DNA from: Fusobacteriaceae bacterium
GTDB taxonomy: Bacteria; Fusobacteriota; Fusobacteriia; Fusobacteriales; Fusobacteriaceae
Assembly: GCA_031272775.1 (NCBI GenBank)
Contig: JAISTB010000037.1
Span: forward strand, 30,050-94,049
Length of the DNA: 64,000 bases
Direction of reading: 5' to 3'
Shown in pieces: positions 51,310-60,065 of this stretch. Below the pieces are notes generated by a model. That model saw nothing but the letters and a program-made list of their open reading frames with translations. It did not search any database and was not told the DNA's origin. A program made the translations under genes and the position numbers. Each line of letters opens with the position of its first letter. Within the stretch, counting starts at the first letter, position 1.

Positions 51310-52350
51310 ATGAAAAGACTGGTCTGGACGCTGCTTCTGACGGGGAGTTTCCTCGTCATGGGGGCGGCCCACGAAATTGATATCAACGACGCGGAACTGC
51401 GCGGGCGGCTGATCTACCGGAAAGGGAGCGACGAGCCCTACTCGGGTCAGCTCCGTATTCTCTACCGGAGCGGGAAAACCGACAGCGTCCATCAGATCCG
51501 GGACGGCCTCGAAGAGGGACGGCGCAATTCCTGGTATGAAAACGGGCGGCTGCGGGAAGATGGAAATTACGCCCGGGGCCGTCGTGAAGGGGTACATCGG
51601 GCCTGGTTTGAAAACGGCCATCCCCAGTTTGAGATTACGTACCGGGACGGGGTCTATGACGGCGTCGCCCGGGAATATTATGAAAACGGACAATTGAGAG
51701 GCGAGGCCAATTACGCCGCGGGCGCGCCCACGGGACCTTACCGGCTTTACTATGAAAACGGGGCCCTCAACGAAGAAGGCGTCTTTGAGACGAAGACCGA
51801 GGAACTTACCGTGGAAAGCGCCTTGCAGCGGCAGGGTCTTGACTTTTCGATGAGACCGGGACCGGGGGGGCCCGGGGGACCCGGAGGATTCGGAGGACCC
51901 GGCGGTCGGGAGCGGACCGTTGCGGTCAGCGCCTCCGCGGGAACGGTACGGGCCGTCGCATCAGACGCGAGAAGACAGGCCCCCATGGCGGCGCCTGAAC
52001 TCCCCCGGGCGGAATTTCGCGCGAGGACCAGCATCGCCAGGACCATGACGACCCGGGAATACAAGCTATATTACGAAAGCGGTCAGCTCCTTGAGAGCGG
52101 GCGCTTTGTGAACGGCTTTCCCGACGGCGGGAAACGCTCATTTTACGAAAACGGTAATCTGAAGCTTGAGGCCAATTACCGCAGGGGTCTGCCCGACGGG
52201 ATCTGGAAGGAATACGGGCCCGACGGCAAGCTCAAAGCGGAAACGAGCTGGCGGGGCGGGCGTCAGGACGGTCCCTTCCGAATTTACAACGACGCCGGAA
52301 ATTTGATCCGGGAAGAGCAGTACCGCAACGGCCGGCTGATGAAAAAATAA
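51310..52350 (+). CDS. Secreted MORN-repeat (YwqK-type) protein 4
   Basis: A 346-residue relative of the three MORN proteins at 19019-21665. A signal peptide (MKRLVWTLLLTGSFLVMGAA) leads into about five repeats (SWYENGRLREDGNYARG and similar). A glycine/proline-rich low-complexity insertion (PGPGGPGGPGGFGGPGG, about residues 188-205) and a linker follow, then four more repeats (REYKLYYESGQLLESGRF). The bipartite layout differs from the other three. It is monocistronic, with its own promoter and terminator. Confidence 0.8.
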   Translation: MKRLVWTLLLTGSFLVMGAAHEIDINDAELRGRLIYRKGSDEPYSGQLRILYRSGKTDSVHQIRDGLEEGRRNSWYENGRLREDGNYARGRREGVHRAWFENGHPQFEITYRDGVYDGVAREYYENGQLRGEANYAAGAPTGPYRLYYENGALNEEGVFETKTEELTVESALQRQGLDFSMRPGPGGPGGPGGFGGPGGRERTVAVSASAGTVRAVASDARRQAPMAAPELPRAEFRARTSIARTMTTREYKLYYESGQLLESGRFVNGFPDGGKRSFYENGNLKLEANYRRGLPDGIWKEYGPDGKLKAETSWRGGRQDGPFRIYNDAGNLIREEQYRNGRLMKK

Positions 52351-52387
52351 AAAAACGGAGCCCCTTTTACCGGCGCCCCGTTTTTTT
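52349..52387. terminator. Terminator between MORN gene 4 and the VOC gene
   Basis: An imperfect GC-rich hairpin (ACGGAGCC ... GGCGCCCCGT) flanked by A-rich and T-rich tracts between two convergent genes. Confidence 0.7.
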
Positions 52388-52392
52388 ATGGG

Positions 52393-52719
52393 TCAGTTTT
52401 TGTCTTCGTAGAGCTCAAAGATCGTGTCGTCCTTGACGATAAAGGCGATCCGGACGCCGGGCCCGATTTCGAGGGGCTCGAAAATCACGCGATCCGCGTC
52501 TTTGAGGTATTTTTCCATGTCGTCCACCTTGTAGGCCACATGGGGATTCTTGTGCATAATCTCCGGGAAGGGCGTGCCTTCTTCGAATTTCAGATATTCG
52601 ATCTTGTAATCGTAGTCATCCACCGAGGGATTCATCCAGATCTTCAGGCCTTCCTGCCAGATCATCCCCTCTTTTTTATTGGTTACCGGTATTCCGACGT
52701 GCATAAATGTCGCCGCCAT
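52393..52719 (-). CDS. VOC-superfamily (glyoxalase-like) protein
   Basis: A 108-residue single-domain protein with the beta-alpha-beta-beta-beta pattern of the VOC fold: FMHVGIPVTNKKEGM at the start, then YKIEYLKFEEGTPFPE, HVAYKVDDME and a final strand FELYEDKN. Histidine and glutamate positions that bind metal in the family appear near H7 and E102. The start at 52719 has GGAGGAG upstream. As the last gene of the dhaL-dhaK-aldolase operon it may act on the same sugar or dicarbonyl. Confidence 0.72.
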   Translation of the reverse strand: MAATFMHVGIPVTNKKEGMIWQEGLKIWMNPSVDDYDYKIEYLKFEEGTPFPEIMHKNPHVAYKVDDMEKYLKDADRVIFEPLEIGPGVRIAFIVKDDTIFELYEDKN

Positions 52720-52774
52720 ATGCTCTCCTCCTTTTTTTGTGGGGTATCGGTCGCATTGCCTTCTATTCGCCGGC

Positions 52775-53668
52775 TCAGGCCTTTTCCGCCCGGGCCGCCT
52801 CTTCGTTGAAGAAGCGGAAAGCCTCCGCGTCATTCTTACCTTCGTGGACAATCTTTCCGATGGCTTTCGCCATGGCGACCGGAGACGCGCTTTGGAAAAT
52901 ATTCCGGCCCATGTCGATGCCCCGGGCGCCTTCGGAAACCGCCCGGTAAACCATGGAAAGCGCCTCGTTTTCGGGGATTTTTTTGCCTCCGGCCACGATG
53001 AGCGGCGCCGGGCAGGCCGCCGCCACTTTTTCAAAGCCCTCGCAATAGTAGGTCTTGATGGCGTGGGCGCCGTTTTCGGCCAGAAGCCTTGTGGCCAGAA
53101 GGAAAAACTCCGTCGTGCGGGCCATATCCTTACCGACGGCCACAACGCCCAGGACGGGGATGCCGTAGCGGTTGCCCCGGTCCACGGCCCGGCAGAGCGT
53201 CTCGATAGAATCTCTTTCGCCGGGGGCCCCGACAAAGGTCTGGATCGCGATCATTTGGGCGTTGAGCCGGATGACTTCTTCCATATCGAGACCGAAGCCC
53301 GATCCCGTGGTCATGTCGTCCTTGAGGACGGACTCGTCGTGGGTGGCCCGCAGACATACGGGTTTCGCGACGCCCGGATCGACACAGGTCCGGATCGCGC
53401 CCCGGGTCCCCATGAGGACGTCCACATGGGGGATCAACCGCGGAATGACCAGGTCCAGCCGTTCAAGGCCCGCCGTGGGTCCCATGATATAGCCGTGGTC
53501 AAAGGCCAGCATAACCGTGTTTCCGGATTTCGGATCAAAGATCCGCCCGAGCCGGTTTTGCAGTCCCCAGTCGTAATGGGCCGCGCCCTTGACGGGAAAA
53601 ACCCGCGCTTCCGGTTCAAGACCGACGTGGTATTCTTTTGCCGCTTGATTTCCCTTCGCGTCGGCCAT
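52775..53668 (-). CDS. LsrF/class I aldolase-family protein
   Basis: A 297-residue DeoC/FbaB/LsrF-type TIM barrel. Blocks include VMLAFDHGYIMGPTAGLE, DVLMGTRGAIR, NAQMIAIQTFVGAPGE, the Schiff-base region HAIKTYYCEGFEKV and the phosphate loop VAGGKKIPENEALSM plus GARGIDMGRNIFQS. LsrF cleaves the phosphorylated AI-2 derivative with CoA to give DHAP. Here it is coupled to DhaK and DhaL, one base after dhaK, so a phosphorylated ketose is the likely substrate; no lsrK or Lsr transporter is seen. Confidence 0.85.
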   Translation of the reverse strand: MADAKGNQAAKEYHVGLEPEARVFPVKGAAHYDWGLQNRLGRIFDPKSGNTVMLAFDHGYIMGPTAGLERLDLVIPRLIPHVDVLMGTRGAIRTCVDPGVAKPVCLRATHDESVLKDDMTTGSGFGLDMEEVIRLNAQMIAIQTFVGAPGERDSIETLCRAVDRGNRYGIPVLGVVAVGKDMARTTEFFLLATRLLAENGAHAIKTYYCEGFEKVAAACPAPLIVAGGKKIPENEALSMVYRAVSEGARGIDMGRNIFQSASPVAMAKAIGKIVHEGKNDAEAFRFFNEEAARAEKA

Positions 53669-53669
53669 A

Positions 53670-54671
53670 TTATTTCCTCCAGAAGGCGAAAGAGGCCGCC
53701 GGCGTGTTCCAGAGCCGGAGGAATTCTTCGTCCCATTTGGCAATATTCAGCTGAAATCCCGCCTGTTCCTGCACCGTCAGGATCTCGCCCACCATGTTGG
53801 CCACAACGGTGATCCCGAGGCTTTCGAGGTAATGAACACAATCTTTGTAGAGAATAAACATTTCCATCAATGTGGTCGCGCCCGAACCGTTGACCATCAC
53901 AAAGACCTTGTCCCCTTTGGCAAGGGGAATGTCCTTGACCAGGGCGTTTGCCATGATGGCGACGGTTTCTTTGGCGCTCTTCATGGGCTGCCGGCCGCCG
54001 CCGCCCTCGCCGTGCTGCCCCATGCCGATTTCCATATCGATGTCGCCGAGATCGCCGAATTCCGCGCCCGTAGCCGGATGCGTCGCGGTCCTTGCCGCCA
54101 CCGCAATGGTCGCCATGGAATCGGCGTAGCGCTGGGCCAGCGCAGCCACTTCATCGAGGGACTGCCCTTCCTTTGCCGCCGCGGCCAGGATGTGATACAT
54201 GGGGACCGCGCCCGCGAGGCCTCTTCTGTCATCGGCGTTGGACCGGGGGGCGTTGGAGATGTCTTCCTGAGTCACGACTTTCTGGATGTTGATCCCTGCT
54301 TTTTCCGCCATTTTCATGACCATGTTGCCGGTCAGCATGTCTCCCGCGTGATTGAGCACGAGAAGCAGGACGCCCTTGCCTTTGTCGGCCAGTTTGACGG
54401 CCTCAAAGACCGACTGGGGATTCGGGGCTGCGAAAATATCTCCGGCTACGGAAATATCGAGCATCCCGTCGCCCACAAAGCCGCTCAGGGCCGGCTCATG
54501 CCCCGTGCCGCCCAAGGTGACAATGGTCACCCGGTCGGCATCTTTGAGCGTTTTGCTCACGACCATGTTGCCGCCGACCAGCTCCACGAGATCGCCGTGG
54601 GCGAGAACGAGACCCTCCAGTAGTTCCTGCGTCAGCGTGTCCGCTTGGTTGATGAATTTTTTCATTTTCAT
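53670..54671 (-). CDS. dhaK: Dihydroxyacetone kinase subunit DhaK
   Basis: A 333-residue protein that binds dihydroxyacetone (or a related ketose) covalently through a histidine. It shows TLGGTGHEPALSGFVGDGMLD, the lid LVLNHAGDMLTGN, NAPRSNADDRRG and the key histidine in EIGMGQHGEGG. The ATG at 54671 follows AGGAGGTG. Its partner DhaL lies 55 bp upstream. No DhaM is visible, so the kinase is either ATP-dependent or uses a phosphoryl carrier encoded elsewhere. Confidence 0.92.
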   Translation of the reverse strand: MKMKKFINQADTLTQELLEGLVLAHGDLVELVGGNMVVSKTLKDADRVTIVTLGGTGHEPALSGFVGDGMLDISVAGDIFAAPNPQSVFEAVKLADKGKGVLLLVLNHAGDMLTGNMVMKMAEKAGINIQKVVTQEDISNAPRSNADDRRGLAGAVPMYHILAAAAKEGQSLDEVAALAQRYADSMATIAVAARTATHPATGAEFGDLGDIDMEIGMGQHGEGGGGRQPMKSAKETVAIMANALVKDIPLAKGDKVFVMVNGSGATTLMEMFILYKDCVHYLESLGITVVANMVGEILTVQEQAGFQLNIAKWDEEFLRLWNTPAASFAFWRK

Positions 54672-54726
54672 ATGCTTTACACCTCCTGGATATTTGTGAT
54701 CAGGGCGGGTCTCCCCGCCTGTTTCT

Positions 54727-55344
54727 TTATTCGCACAGACCTGCAAAGAAGCGGGCCATGGAAAGAGCGCCCGCGTCCATTGTCCCCAGCGTCGCCTCTT
54801 TGTAATTCTTGGCCCTGCCGTATTTGGCCGCATAGTTTTTTGTGGCTTCCGCCCCGGCCTTTGCCGCGGCGGCCGCGGCCGCGAGCATGCCTTTAGCGTC
54901 GTCTCCCGTCCATGCCTCCATGGCCCTTACGGCCGGAATCAGGGCGTCCATCAGGGTTTTGTCCCCTTCTTCGGCCTTTGTGACGTCCCGGATGGCGCGC
55001 AAGCCGCCGGCGAAAAGGGTCTTAAGATCGGCGGGACCGATGTCCGCCGCGTCCATCCCCGGCGCTTCCGCAAAGCCTCCGAAAAGCGTCGTCCACAGCG
55101 GGACCGCCGCGCCGCCGTTTATGGCCATGATGGCGTCGGCCGCGGCTTCCATGGCGGCGTTCACGCCGACGTCGGTTTTTTTCGCGGTATCCATTGCCGC
55201 AAGGAAGGCGCCGGCGATTTTTTCCATGGTGATTCCGTGATCGCCGTCGCCATATTTGGCGTCGATGGCGGTCAGTTCATCCTTCGCGGAAATAATCTCT
55301 TTCCCCGCGCCGATAAAGCAGTCGAGCAAATTTTCCTTTGTCAT
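54727..55344 (-). CDS. dhaL: Dihydroxyacetone kinase subunit DhaL
   Basis: A 205-residue nucleotide-binding subunit, mostly helical. The Mg-ADP-binding aspartates lie in DAKYGDGDHGITM, and ALIPAVRAME plus the C-terminal GTMDAGALSMARFF are typical. The start at 55344 has GGGGAGG upstream. It heads a four-gene operon (dhaL, dhaK, LsrF-like, VOC) from a strong promoter. Confidence 0.92.
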   Translation of the reverse strand: MTKENLLDCFIGAGKEIISAKDELTAIDAKYGDGDHGITMEKIAGAFLAAMDTAKKTDVGVNAAMEAAADAIMAINGGAAVPLWTTLFGGFAEAPGMDAADIGPADLKTLFAGGLRAIRDVTKAEEGDKTLMDALIPAVRAMEAWTGDDAKGMLAAAAAAAKAGAEATKNYAAKYGRAKNYKEATLGTMDAGALSMARFFAGLCE

Positions 55345-55380
55345 TTCCGGCCTCCCCTGTCCGTAATCGTCTGATACTAA

Positions 55381-55409
55381 AGTATAGCCGCAGCTTTGCA
55401 TTTTGTCAA
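55381..55409 (-). promoter_or_regulatory. Promoter of the dhaL-dhaK operon
   Basis: Minus strand: perfect TTGACA (55404-55409), 17-nt spacer, TATACT (55381-55386), about 35 bp before the dhaL ATG. Confidence 0.85.
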
Positions 55410-55697
55410 GTGGGTGGCAAGAAAAAAACACCCCCTTGCGTTTCGCGTTTATTCGACCGCTTTCTCCAGCGCCTCACGCAGGATTTTGGAATACACCTAC
55501 ACGATAGCGGAAAAATGTTCTCCTTTACTCCCTCGTGGCCCTTTTGTGGCCTATAGCATTGATATTATTTTTGATATGACGGCAAAGGCGCTCAAAACCA
55601 AGGCGTTGAGCGGTATCTCTTGTGGACGGTTTGTGGCCTGTAGATGTGACAAGGGAAAAGTCAAAGCGCGGATTTATGCGGGATTTGGGGGAGGAAA

Positions 55698-55938
55698 ATT
55701 ATGGGGTATAATTGTGAGTTCAAGTGCTTCCATTTTACCTCATTAACCGGAGGTATGTCAAGACTAAGAATCCAATAAATTCTGCCATTTTTTTATTGAT
55801 AGTACACAAAAAAGCCAATTTCAAAGGCCAAAGTATTTTCTCAATTTTTCTCGATTTTATACCCCATTCAGCTCTCTTTAATTCCTGCTGTTTACAGCCT
55901 TTTTAGCGATCCTGCCCCTGACAATTATACCCCATAAT
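55698..55938. repeat. 18-bp perfect inverted repeat around a 205-bp A+T-rich core
   Basis: ATTATGGGGTATAATTGT at 55698-55715 is the exact reverse complement of 55921-55938. A partial copy (TATACCCCAT) lies near 55859. No target-site duplication is seen, so this is a MITE-like or remnant element only by shape. Confidence 0.6.
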
Positions 55939-56229
55939 AGTCAATCCATAAAAATGACCCAGAAGCGTCCTGAAACGGCGGCATTGCGCCTGTTTTAGAT
56001 TTGTTGTTATGCGTGAATAATTGTTGGAAACATAAAATCGCACTGAGTTCAAAAAAGTGTTCCCGATAAAAAAGATTTTGTCAAAAACGAAAACCGTTTG
56101 TTTTCGGGAATTTTGTTATGAAGAAAGAATGGGGAGATTTTTCTCTAAACAGGCGAAATGGAAAAGGCTGCGAATTAAGATTTTACGCTGTAGGGCATGG
56201 GATAAGATTGCCTTTACGGAGAGTTTGCG

Positions 56230-56298
56230 TCACGGGCTGGAAGCCCGTGATACGGGGGGAGCTTTTGGGAGAAAGCGTATGGGCAGGGATGCCCATGC
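56230..56298. repeat. Palindromic dispersed-type repeat, left copy
   Basis: Two near-perfect hairpins: TCACGGGCT-GGA-AGCCCGTGA (56230-56250) and ATGGGCA-GGGA-TGCCCAT (56279-56296). Both have counterparts in the opposite orientation at 63516-63590. Translated fragments of such repeats (TGWKPV, GRDAHAT) recur in junk reading frames of many genomes, as I recall, which supports a REP-like origin. Confidence 0.7.
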
Positions 56299-56358
56299 GA
56301 CAGAGGAATTCCACGTATTGATCGATAAATATTATGATGTGGAGCAAAAGGAGGCAAA

Positions 56359-56778
56359 ATGCGCGACGTAACAGATGATCAAGCAAATGAGGAATTTCAG
56401 AAGTACTCGAACAATGTGTCGGAAAGCGACGTGACAGACATTCTTTCCAAAGAAGAAAAAATCCTGAAGAAGGTTAAGGGCCCGCTGTCAAAATTCAGTG
56501 AGGATATCCCCTTGCTCTTCTCAATTGTCAAGGATTACACCAATGGCAGCTACAGAGAGTTGCCTTGGAAGACTATTGCTGCCATTGTCGGAACCCTGCT
56601 GTACGTTTTCAGTCCGGTTGATCTGATTCCGGATTTCCTCCTCGGCGTCGGGCTTATCGACGATGCGGCGGTTGTTGGATTGTGCATGTCGGGGCTTCAC
56701 CTTGACCTGCAGCAATACAAGTTTTGGAAGAACAGCAAGAAACTGATTAAGAAGGAGGATGACAATCATGGCATTTGA
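56359..56778 (+). CDS. DUF1232 (YkvA-like) membrane protein
   Basis: A 139-residue protein. The C-terminal half has the DUF1232 core AAIVGTLLYVFSPVDLIPDFL followed by GLIDDAAVVGLCM, containing a short membrane-embedded hairpin. The N-terminal half is charged and helical. AAAGGAGG precedes the ATG. Its last codons overlap the ankyrin gene by 11 nt, so the two are translated together. Function of the family is unknown. Confidence 0.82.
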   Translation: MRDVTDDQANEEFQKYSNNVSESDVTDILSKEEKILKKVKGPLSKFSEDIPLLFSIVKDYTNGSYRELPWKTIAAIVGTLLYVFSPVDLIPDFLLGVGLIDDAAVVGLCMSGLHLDLQQYKFWKNSKKLIKKEDDNHGI

Positions 56779-58456
56779 CTGGAAAGGGCTTATAGGAGGT
56801 TTGAATAGCTTCGGAGATAAAATGGATGAAGAGATTTTAGCGCATCCGGAAAAATATGACTACGACTTATATCAAAAAGCGCTGATGCGCCAGCAGTCGC
56901 GTGAGCAATCACGTGAGGCCGAACAACGTGAAAATGAAAGACTGCGAAGGGAAGAAGCTGCGCGGCAGCAGGCGGAGCGCGAACGAAGAGAATGGGAAGA
57001 AGAGGCCGCGCGACAACGAGCGGTGGAAGATCAAAGAAAAAGGAATTTCCTCTTTCTCGAAGCCTGCAGAATTCAATCTCTGACAGAAATACAAAACTTC
57101 ATGAACGCAGGCGCTGAAAAGAACTGCGTCAATCAAAAAAAGCAAAACGCGTTGATGATTGCAATTCTGGCGGACAGGGACCACAGTATCGTAGATTTTC
57201 TGGCCCAAAACACCTCAAATATTGATTGGGTGGATAATCAAAACCATACGGCGCTGATGTATGCCATAGAAAACAAGAAGTCCGATTACATACGAATCCT
57301 GGTTGCGCGTGGCGCGAAGACAAACGTCCGCGTAAAGGGGATTCCGCTGATTGAATACGCAATCCAGAGCAAAGTTTCAGCCGAAGGAATTCGGAAATTA
57401 ATTGAAGGCGGCGCCGATATTTCCTATAAATCTCAGGATGGAGAAACTCTTCTGATGCGTCTGATTCGGCAACACGGCAGCTATGATGCAGTAAAAGTCT
57501 TGATCGAAAGCGGGCTTGATGTAAAAGTTAGGGATAATACGGGGACAACAGCATTTGCTTGCTTTGCCGAAGCGGGTGACGATGTCAGGGTGGGGAGACT
57601 TCTCCTCGAGAATGGAGCATCCGTTGAAACAAGAAATATGGATGGCGCGACGCCGTTAATGATGGGCGCTCTGTATAATGAAAAGACGGAAATCATTGAA
57701 TTTCTGCTTTCTAATGGCGCCAATGCGAATATGAAGACTAAGACCGGCATAACTCCCTTGATGTACGCCGCCGTGAATAACGGCAATAAGAACGTTCTTG
57801 ACGCGCTCATACACGCGGGCGCCGAAGTTGACGCAAAGGATAACGACGGCTATACGCCGCTCTTGTATGCTCTGGAAAATAATAAAAACCCGGAGATCGC
57901 GTTGACGTTGCTTTTATCAGGAGCTTCCGCAAATGTAGCGTTGAATGGAGATTCCGCTTTGATTCTCGCCGTCAGGAGTGATCAGGACGTCAGAGTCATC
58001 CGGGAGCTTATTACGAAAGGCGCCGATGCCAAGGTAAAAGGGAAAGATGGCAAGACGGCGCTGGAGTATGCGATGCAGGCCAATAAGCCGTCGGCAATCA
58101 TTGATGAGTTACTGAAGGTCAGCGTCGATATCAACGCGAAAGACAAAGACGGAAAGACAATGCTTATGCTCGCTTTGGAAAATACAAGGACGGTCGGGGA
58201 GATCTTGAAGCTTATCCAAGGGACCGAGAACATTAATGATCAGGATAATAAGGGTATGACGCCTCTAATGTATGCGGTATCCAACAACAGATTCGCGCAA
58301 AATGATTTGATGACGATCATCAAAGAGCTGCTCAAGAAAGGGGCGGATCCGAAGGTTAAGAATAGCAGGGGGCAGTTGGCGATTGAGTTGGGGGGAAATA
58401 ATCCCAATTTTAAGAATACGGATGTTTTTTGGGAGATCAATGATTTGAGTTTTTGA
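56768..58456 (+). CDS. Ankyrin-repeat protein with N-terminal coiled coil
   Basis: A 562-residue protein. Residues about 40-95 form a charged coiled coil rich in Glu, Arg and Gln. From about residue 100 to 550 there are roughly 13 or 14 ankyrin repeats, with typical pieces GATPLMMGALYNEKTEII, GITPLMYAAVNNGNKNVL and GYTPLLYALENNKNPEIA. No signal peptide or enzyme domain is seen. The ATG at 56768 is nine bases after AAGGAGG. A scaffold or host/partner-binding role is possible but not shown. Confidence 0.85.
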   Translation: MAFDWKGLIGGLNSFGDKMDEEILAHPEKYDYDLYQKALMRQQSREQSREAEQRENERLRREEAARQQAERERREWEEEAARQRAVEDQRKRNFLFLEACRIQSLTEIQNFMNAGAEKNCVNQKKQNALMIAILADRDHSIVDFLAQNTSNIDWVDNQNHTALMYAIENKKSDYIRILVARGAKTNVRVKGIPLIEYAIQSKVSAEGIRKLIEGGADISYKSQDGETLLMRLIRQHGSYDAVKVLIESGLDVKVRDNTGTTAFACFAEAGDDVRVGRLLLENGASVETRNMDGATPLMMGALYNEKTEIIEFLLSNGANANMKTKTGITPLMYAAVNNGNKNVLDALIHAGAEVDAKDNDGYTPLLYALENNKNPEIALTLLLSGASANVALNGDSALILAVRSDQDVRVIRELITKGADAKVKGKDGKTALEYAMQANKPSAIIDELLKVSVDINAKDKDGKTMLMLALENTRTVGEILKLIQGTENINDQDNKGMTPLMYAVSNNRFAQNDLMTIIKELLKKGADPKVKNSRGQLAIELGGNNPNFKNTDVFWEINDLSF

Positions 58457-58572
58457 TTACTGAATACTGCTATTGCAAGATACCGTCTGATAATATGAAT
58501 GGCAGAATTCAGGTACATTTATCCCAAAATTGATTTGCTTTCAATAATACTATATATTAATAGGAGCCAAAG

Positions 58573-59838
58573 ATGAAAAAAGAAAAACCAAATGTCAATG
58601 AATTAGTGAAATGTATTTATTCAAAAAAATATGAAAATAAGAGTGAGGAGCACATCATTCCTGCTGCATTTGGAGGAGAAAAAACAATTGACTGCGTAGG
58701 CGATCAGTCTAATAATACTCTTTCAAAGTTTGAAGGCGCGATGTTGCGGAAATCTTTTTTAGTTGTCGAGAGAATAAAAAGAGATTTTAAAAACAGATAC
58801 GATAAACCGAGAGAATTTTTAGGATTTAATGAAGATTATTCTTCAACATTAGTAATAGATACATCTAAAAATATTACTGAACCCGGGCAAATTAATATAA
58901 CAAGCGGAATTTTGACGATGAATCTTTGTAATGACAAAGAGTGCAGTGCATTGATTGATTTTATGAACAAAGCAAAAGAATGTATAAGTGATCGCAAAAA
59001 TGTTGAATTGCGTGAAAATAAAAGATTTGATAAGGAACAATTCAAGATTGCTTATTCTGAATATGATAAAAGATATGTTATTTATTTGAACGACTATGAT
59101 GATTATGAGAGTTTAAAAGCGATACTTGATGATTTAACCGTAGACGAATCTTCTCTGAAACAAGTACAAACCAGAGAAATCATAGAAAACCCAGTAATTA
59201 AACTGCTTTTATCGTGGGATAGAGAAGATGAAAGAAGATTTATGGGCAAGATCGCATTCAATATTTTGAGCGATGTAACAAGTTCAGATTTCGTTTTAAG
59301 CGATTGCTTCGATGATTTACGTGAGTATATATTAAATGGAGACAGAAGCAAGGAAATAAACGCATCAGTCGAGTATGGTAAAAGAAAAAACATCATACAT
59401 ATGAAGAGAAAAGGAGAAGGTTTAGTGAAGATTTTAATTGCTGCCAAACTAGACCCCACTAAAATAATTCCGGTCGATGACAATTTTAAGAACGAACTAT
59501 TCAGTTATAAAGAAAAAATTAATAATTTACTGGAAGATAATCACAACTCACGTGCAACAATAACGGCAATAGAAATGAGCGAAGATGATTTTCTGAGAAA
59601 AATTAAAGACTTGAGCATTGAGGAAGAAATACTGAATTCTCTGAAAGGCACGGACAAAAAGACGGATGTCGATGCCGTCATTATATTCATTGGTGATGAT
59701 AAAAAAAGTCTTGAATGTTATCTCTCTATTGCAGGGAATCTGTATCATATTATATATAGTAGCACCTTTGACATCGATCTTGCTAGATTTAGCGATATCC
59801 GATTTCCAATAATAAAGTCGCTTGACGAATACCGGTAA
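58573..59838 (+). CDS. HNH-like protein of unknown function, low G+C
   Basis: A 421-residue protein whose first 60 residues resemble an HNH nuclease module (EEHIIPAAFGGE, then CVGDQSNNTLSKFEG). The paired zinc cysteines expected before and after are mostly absent (CIYS rather than CxxC), so activity is uncertain. The remaining 350 residues match nothing I recognise. Base composition is far lower in G+C than the rest of the window, suggesting recent transfer. AGGAG lies before the ATG. It could be a defence-type gene. Confidence 0.55.
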   Translation: MKKEKPNVNELVKCIYSKKYENKSEEHIIPAAFGGEKTIDCVGDQSNNTLSKFEGAMLRKSFLVVERIKRDFKNRYDKPREFLGFNEDYSSTLVIDTSKNITEPGQINITSGILTMNLCNDKECSALIDFMNKAKECISDRKNVELRENKRFDKEQFKIAYSEYDKRYVIYLNDYDDYESLKAILDDLTVDESSLKQVQTREIIENPVIKLLLSWDREDERRFMGKIAFNILSDVTSSDFVLSDCFDDLREYILNGDRSKEINASVEYGKRKNIIHMKRKGEGLVKILIAAKLDPTKIIPVDDNFKNELFSYKEKINNLLEDNHNSRATITAIEMSEDDFLRKIKDLSIEEEILNSLKGTDKKTDVDAVIIFIGDDKKSLECYLSIAGNLYHIIYSSTFDIDLARFSDIRFPIIKSLDEYR

Positions 59839-60065
59839 TTACTTGTAATTTTAAGGCAACTTCATCTAATAAGAAAAGTAGTTGATGAGTGCACAAAGGA
59901 ATGGCTATTAACCAGCTTTTAGGTTATAATCCAATGATATGAATGCAGATTGATTGTGACTAATACTGCCCCGAAGCCAGTGAATATTCCTTCGTGACAA
60001 AAGATCATATAAAATGCGATGATTTCTAAAGAACAATCTTTGGATGAAAAACGAACGTTGAGGAG

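Larger units (their letters stand above)
55440..56358. other. Gene-poor gap at the start of the accessory region
   Basis: About 900 bp without a convincing gene. Reading frames here lack ribosome binding sites and family similarity. It holds the inverted repeat at 55698-55938 and the palindromic repeat at 56230-56298. G+C falls markedly after 55700. It may be a decayed insertion site. Confidence 0.6.

Noticed and set aside
55396..55906. Two short plus-strand frames in the gap after dhaL
   Set aside because: No family resemblance, no ribosome binding site, and the first overlaps the dhaL promoter; treated as non-coding.
56057..56371. A 104-residue reading frame on the plus strand
   Set aside because: It runs through the palindromic repeat, has no ribosome binding site and overlaps the well-supported DUF1232 start.
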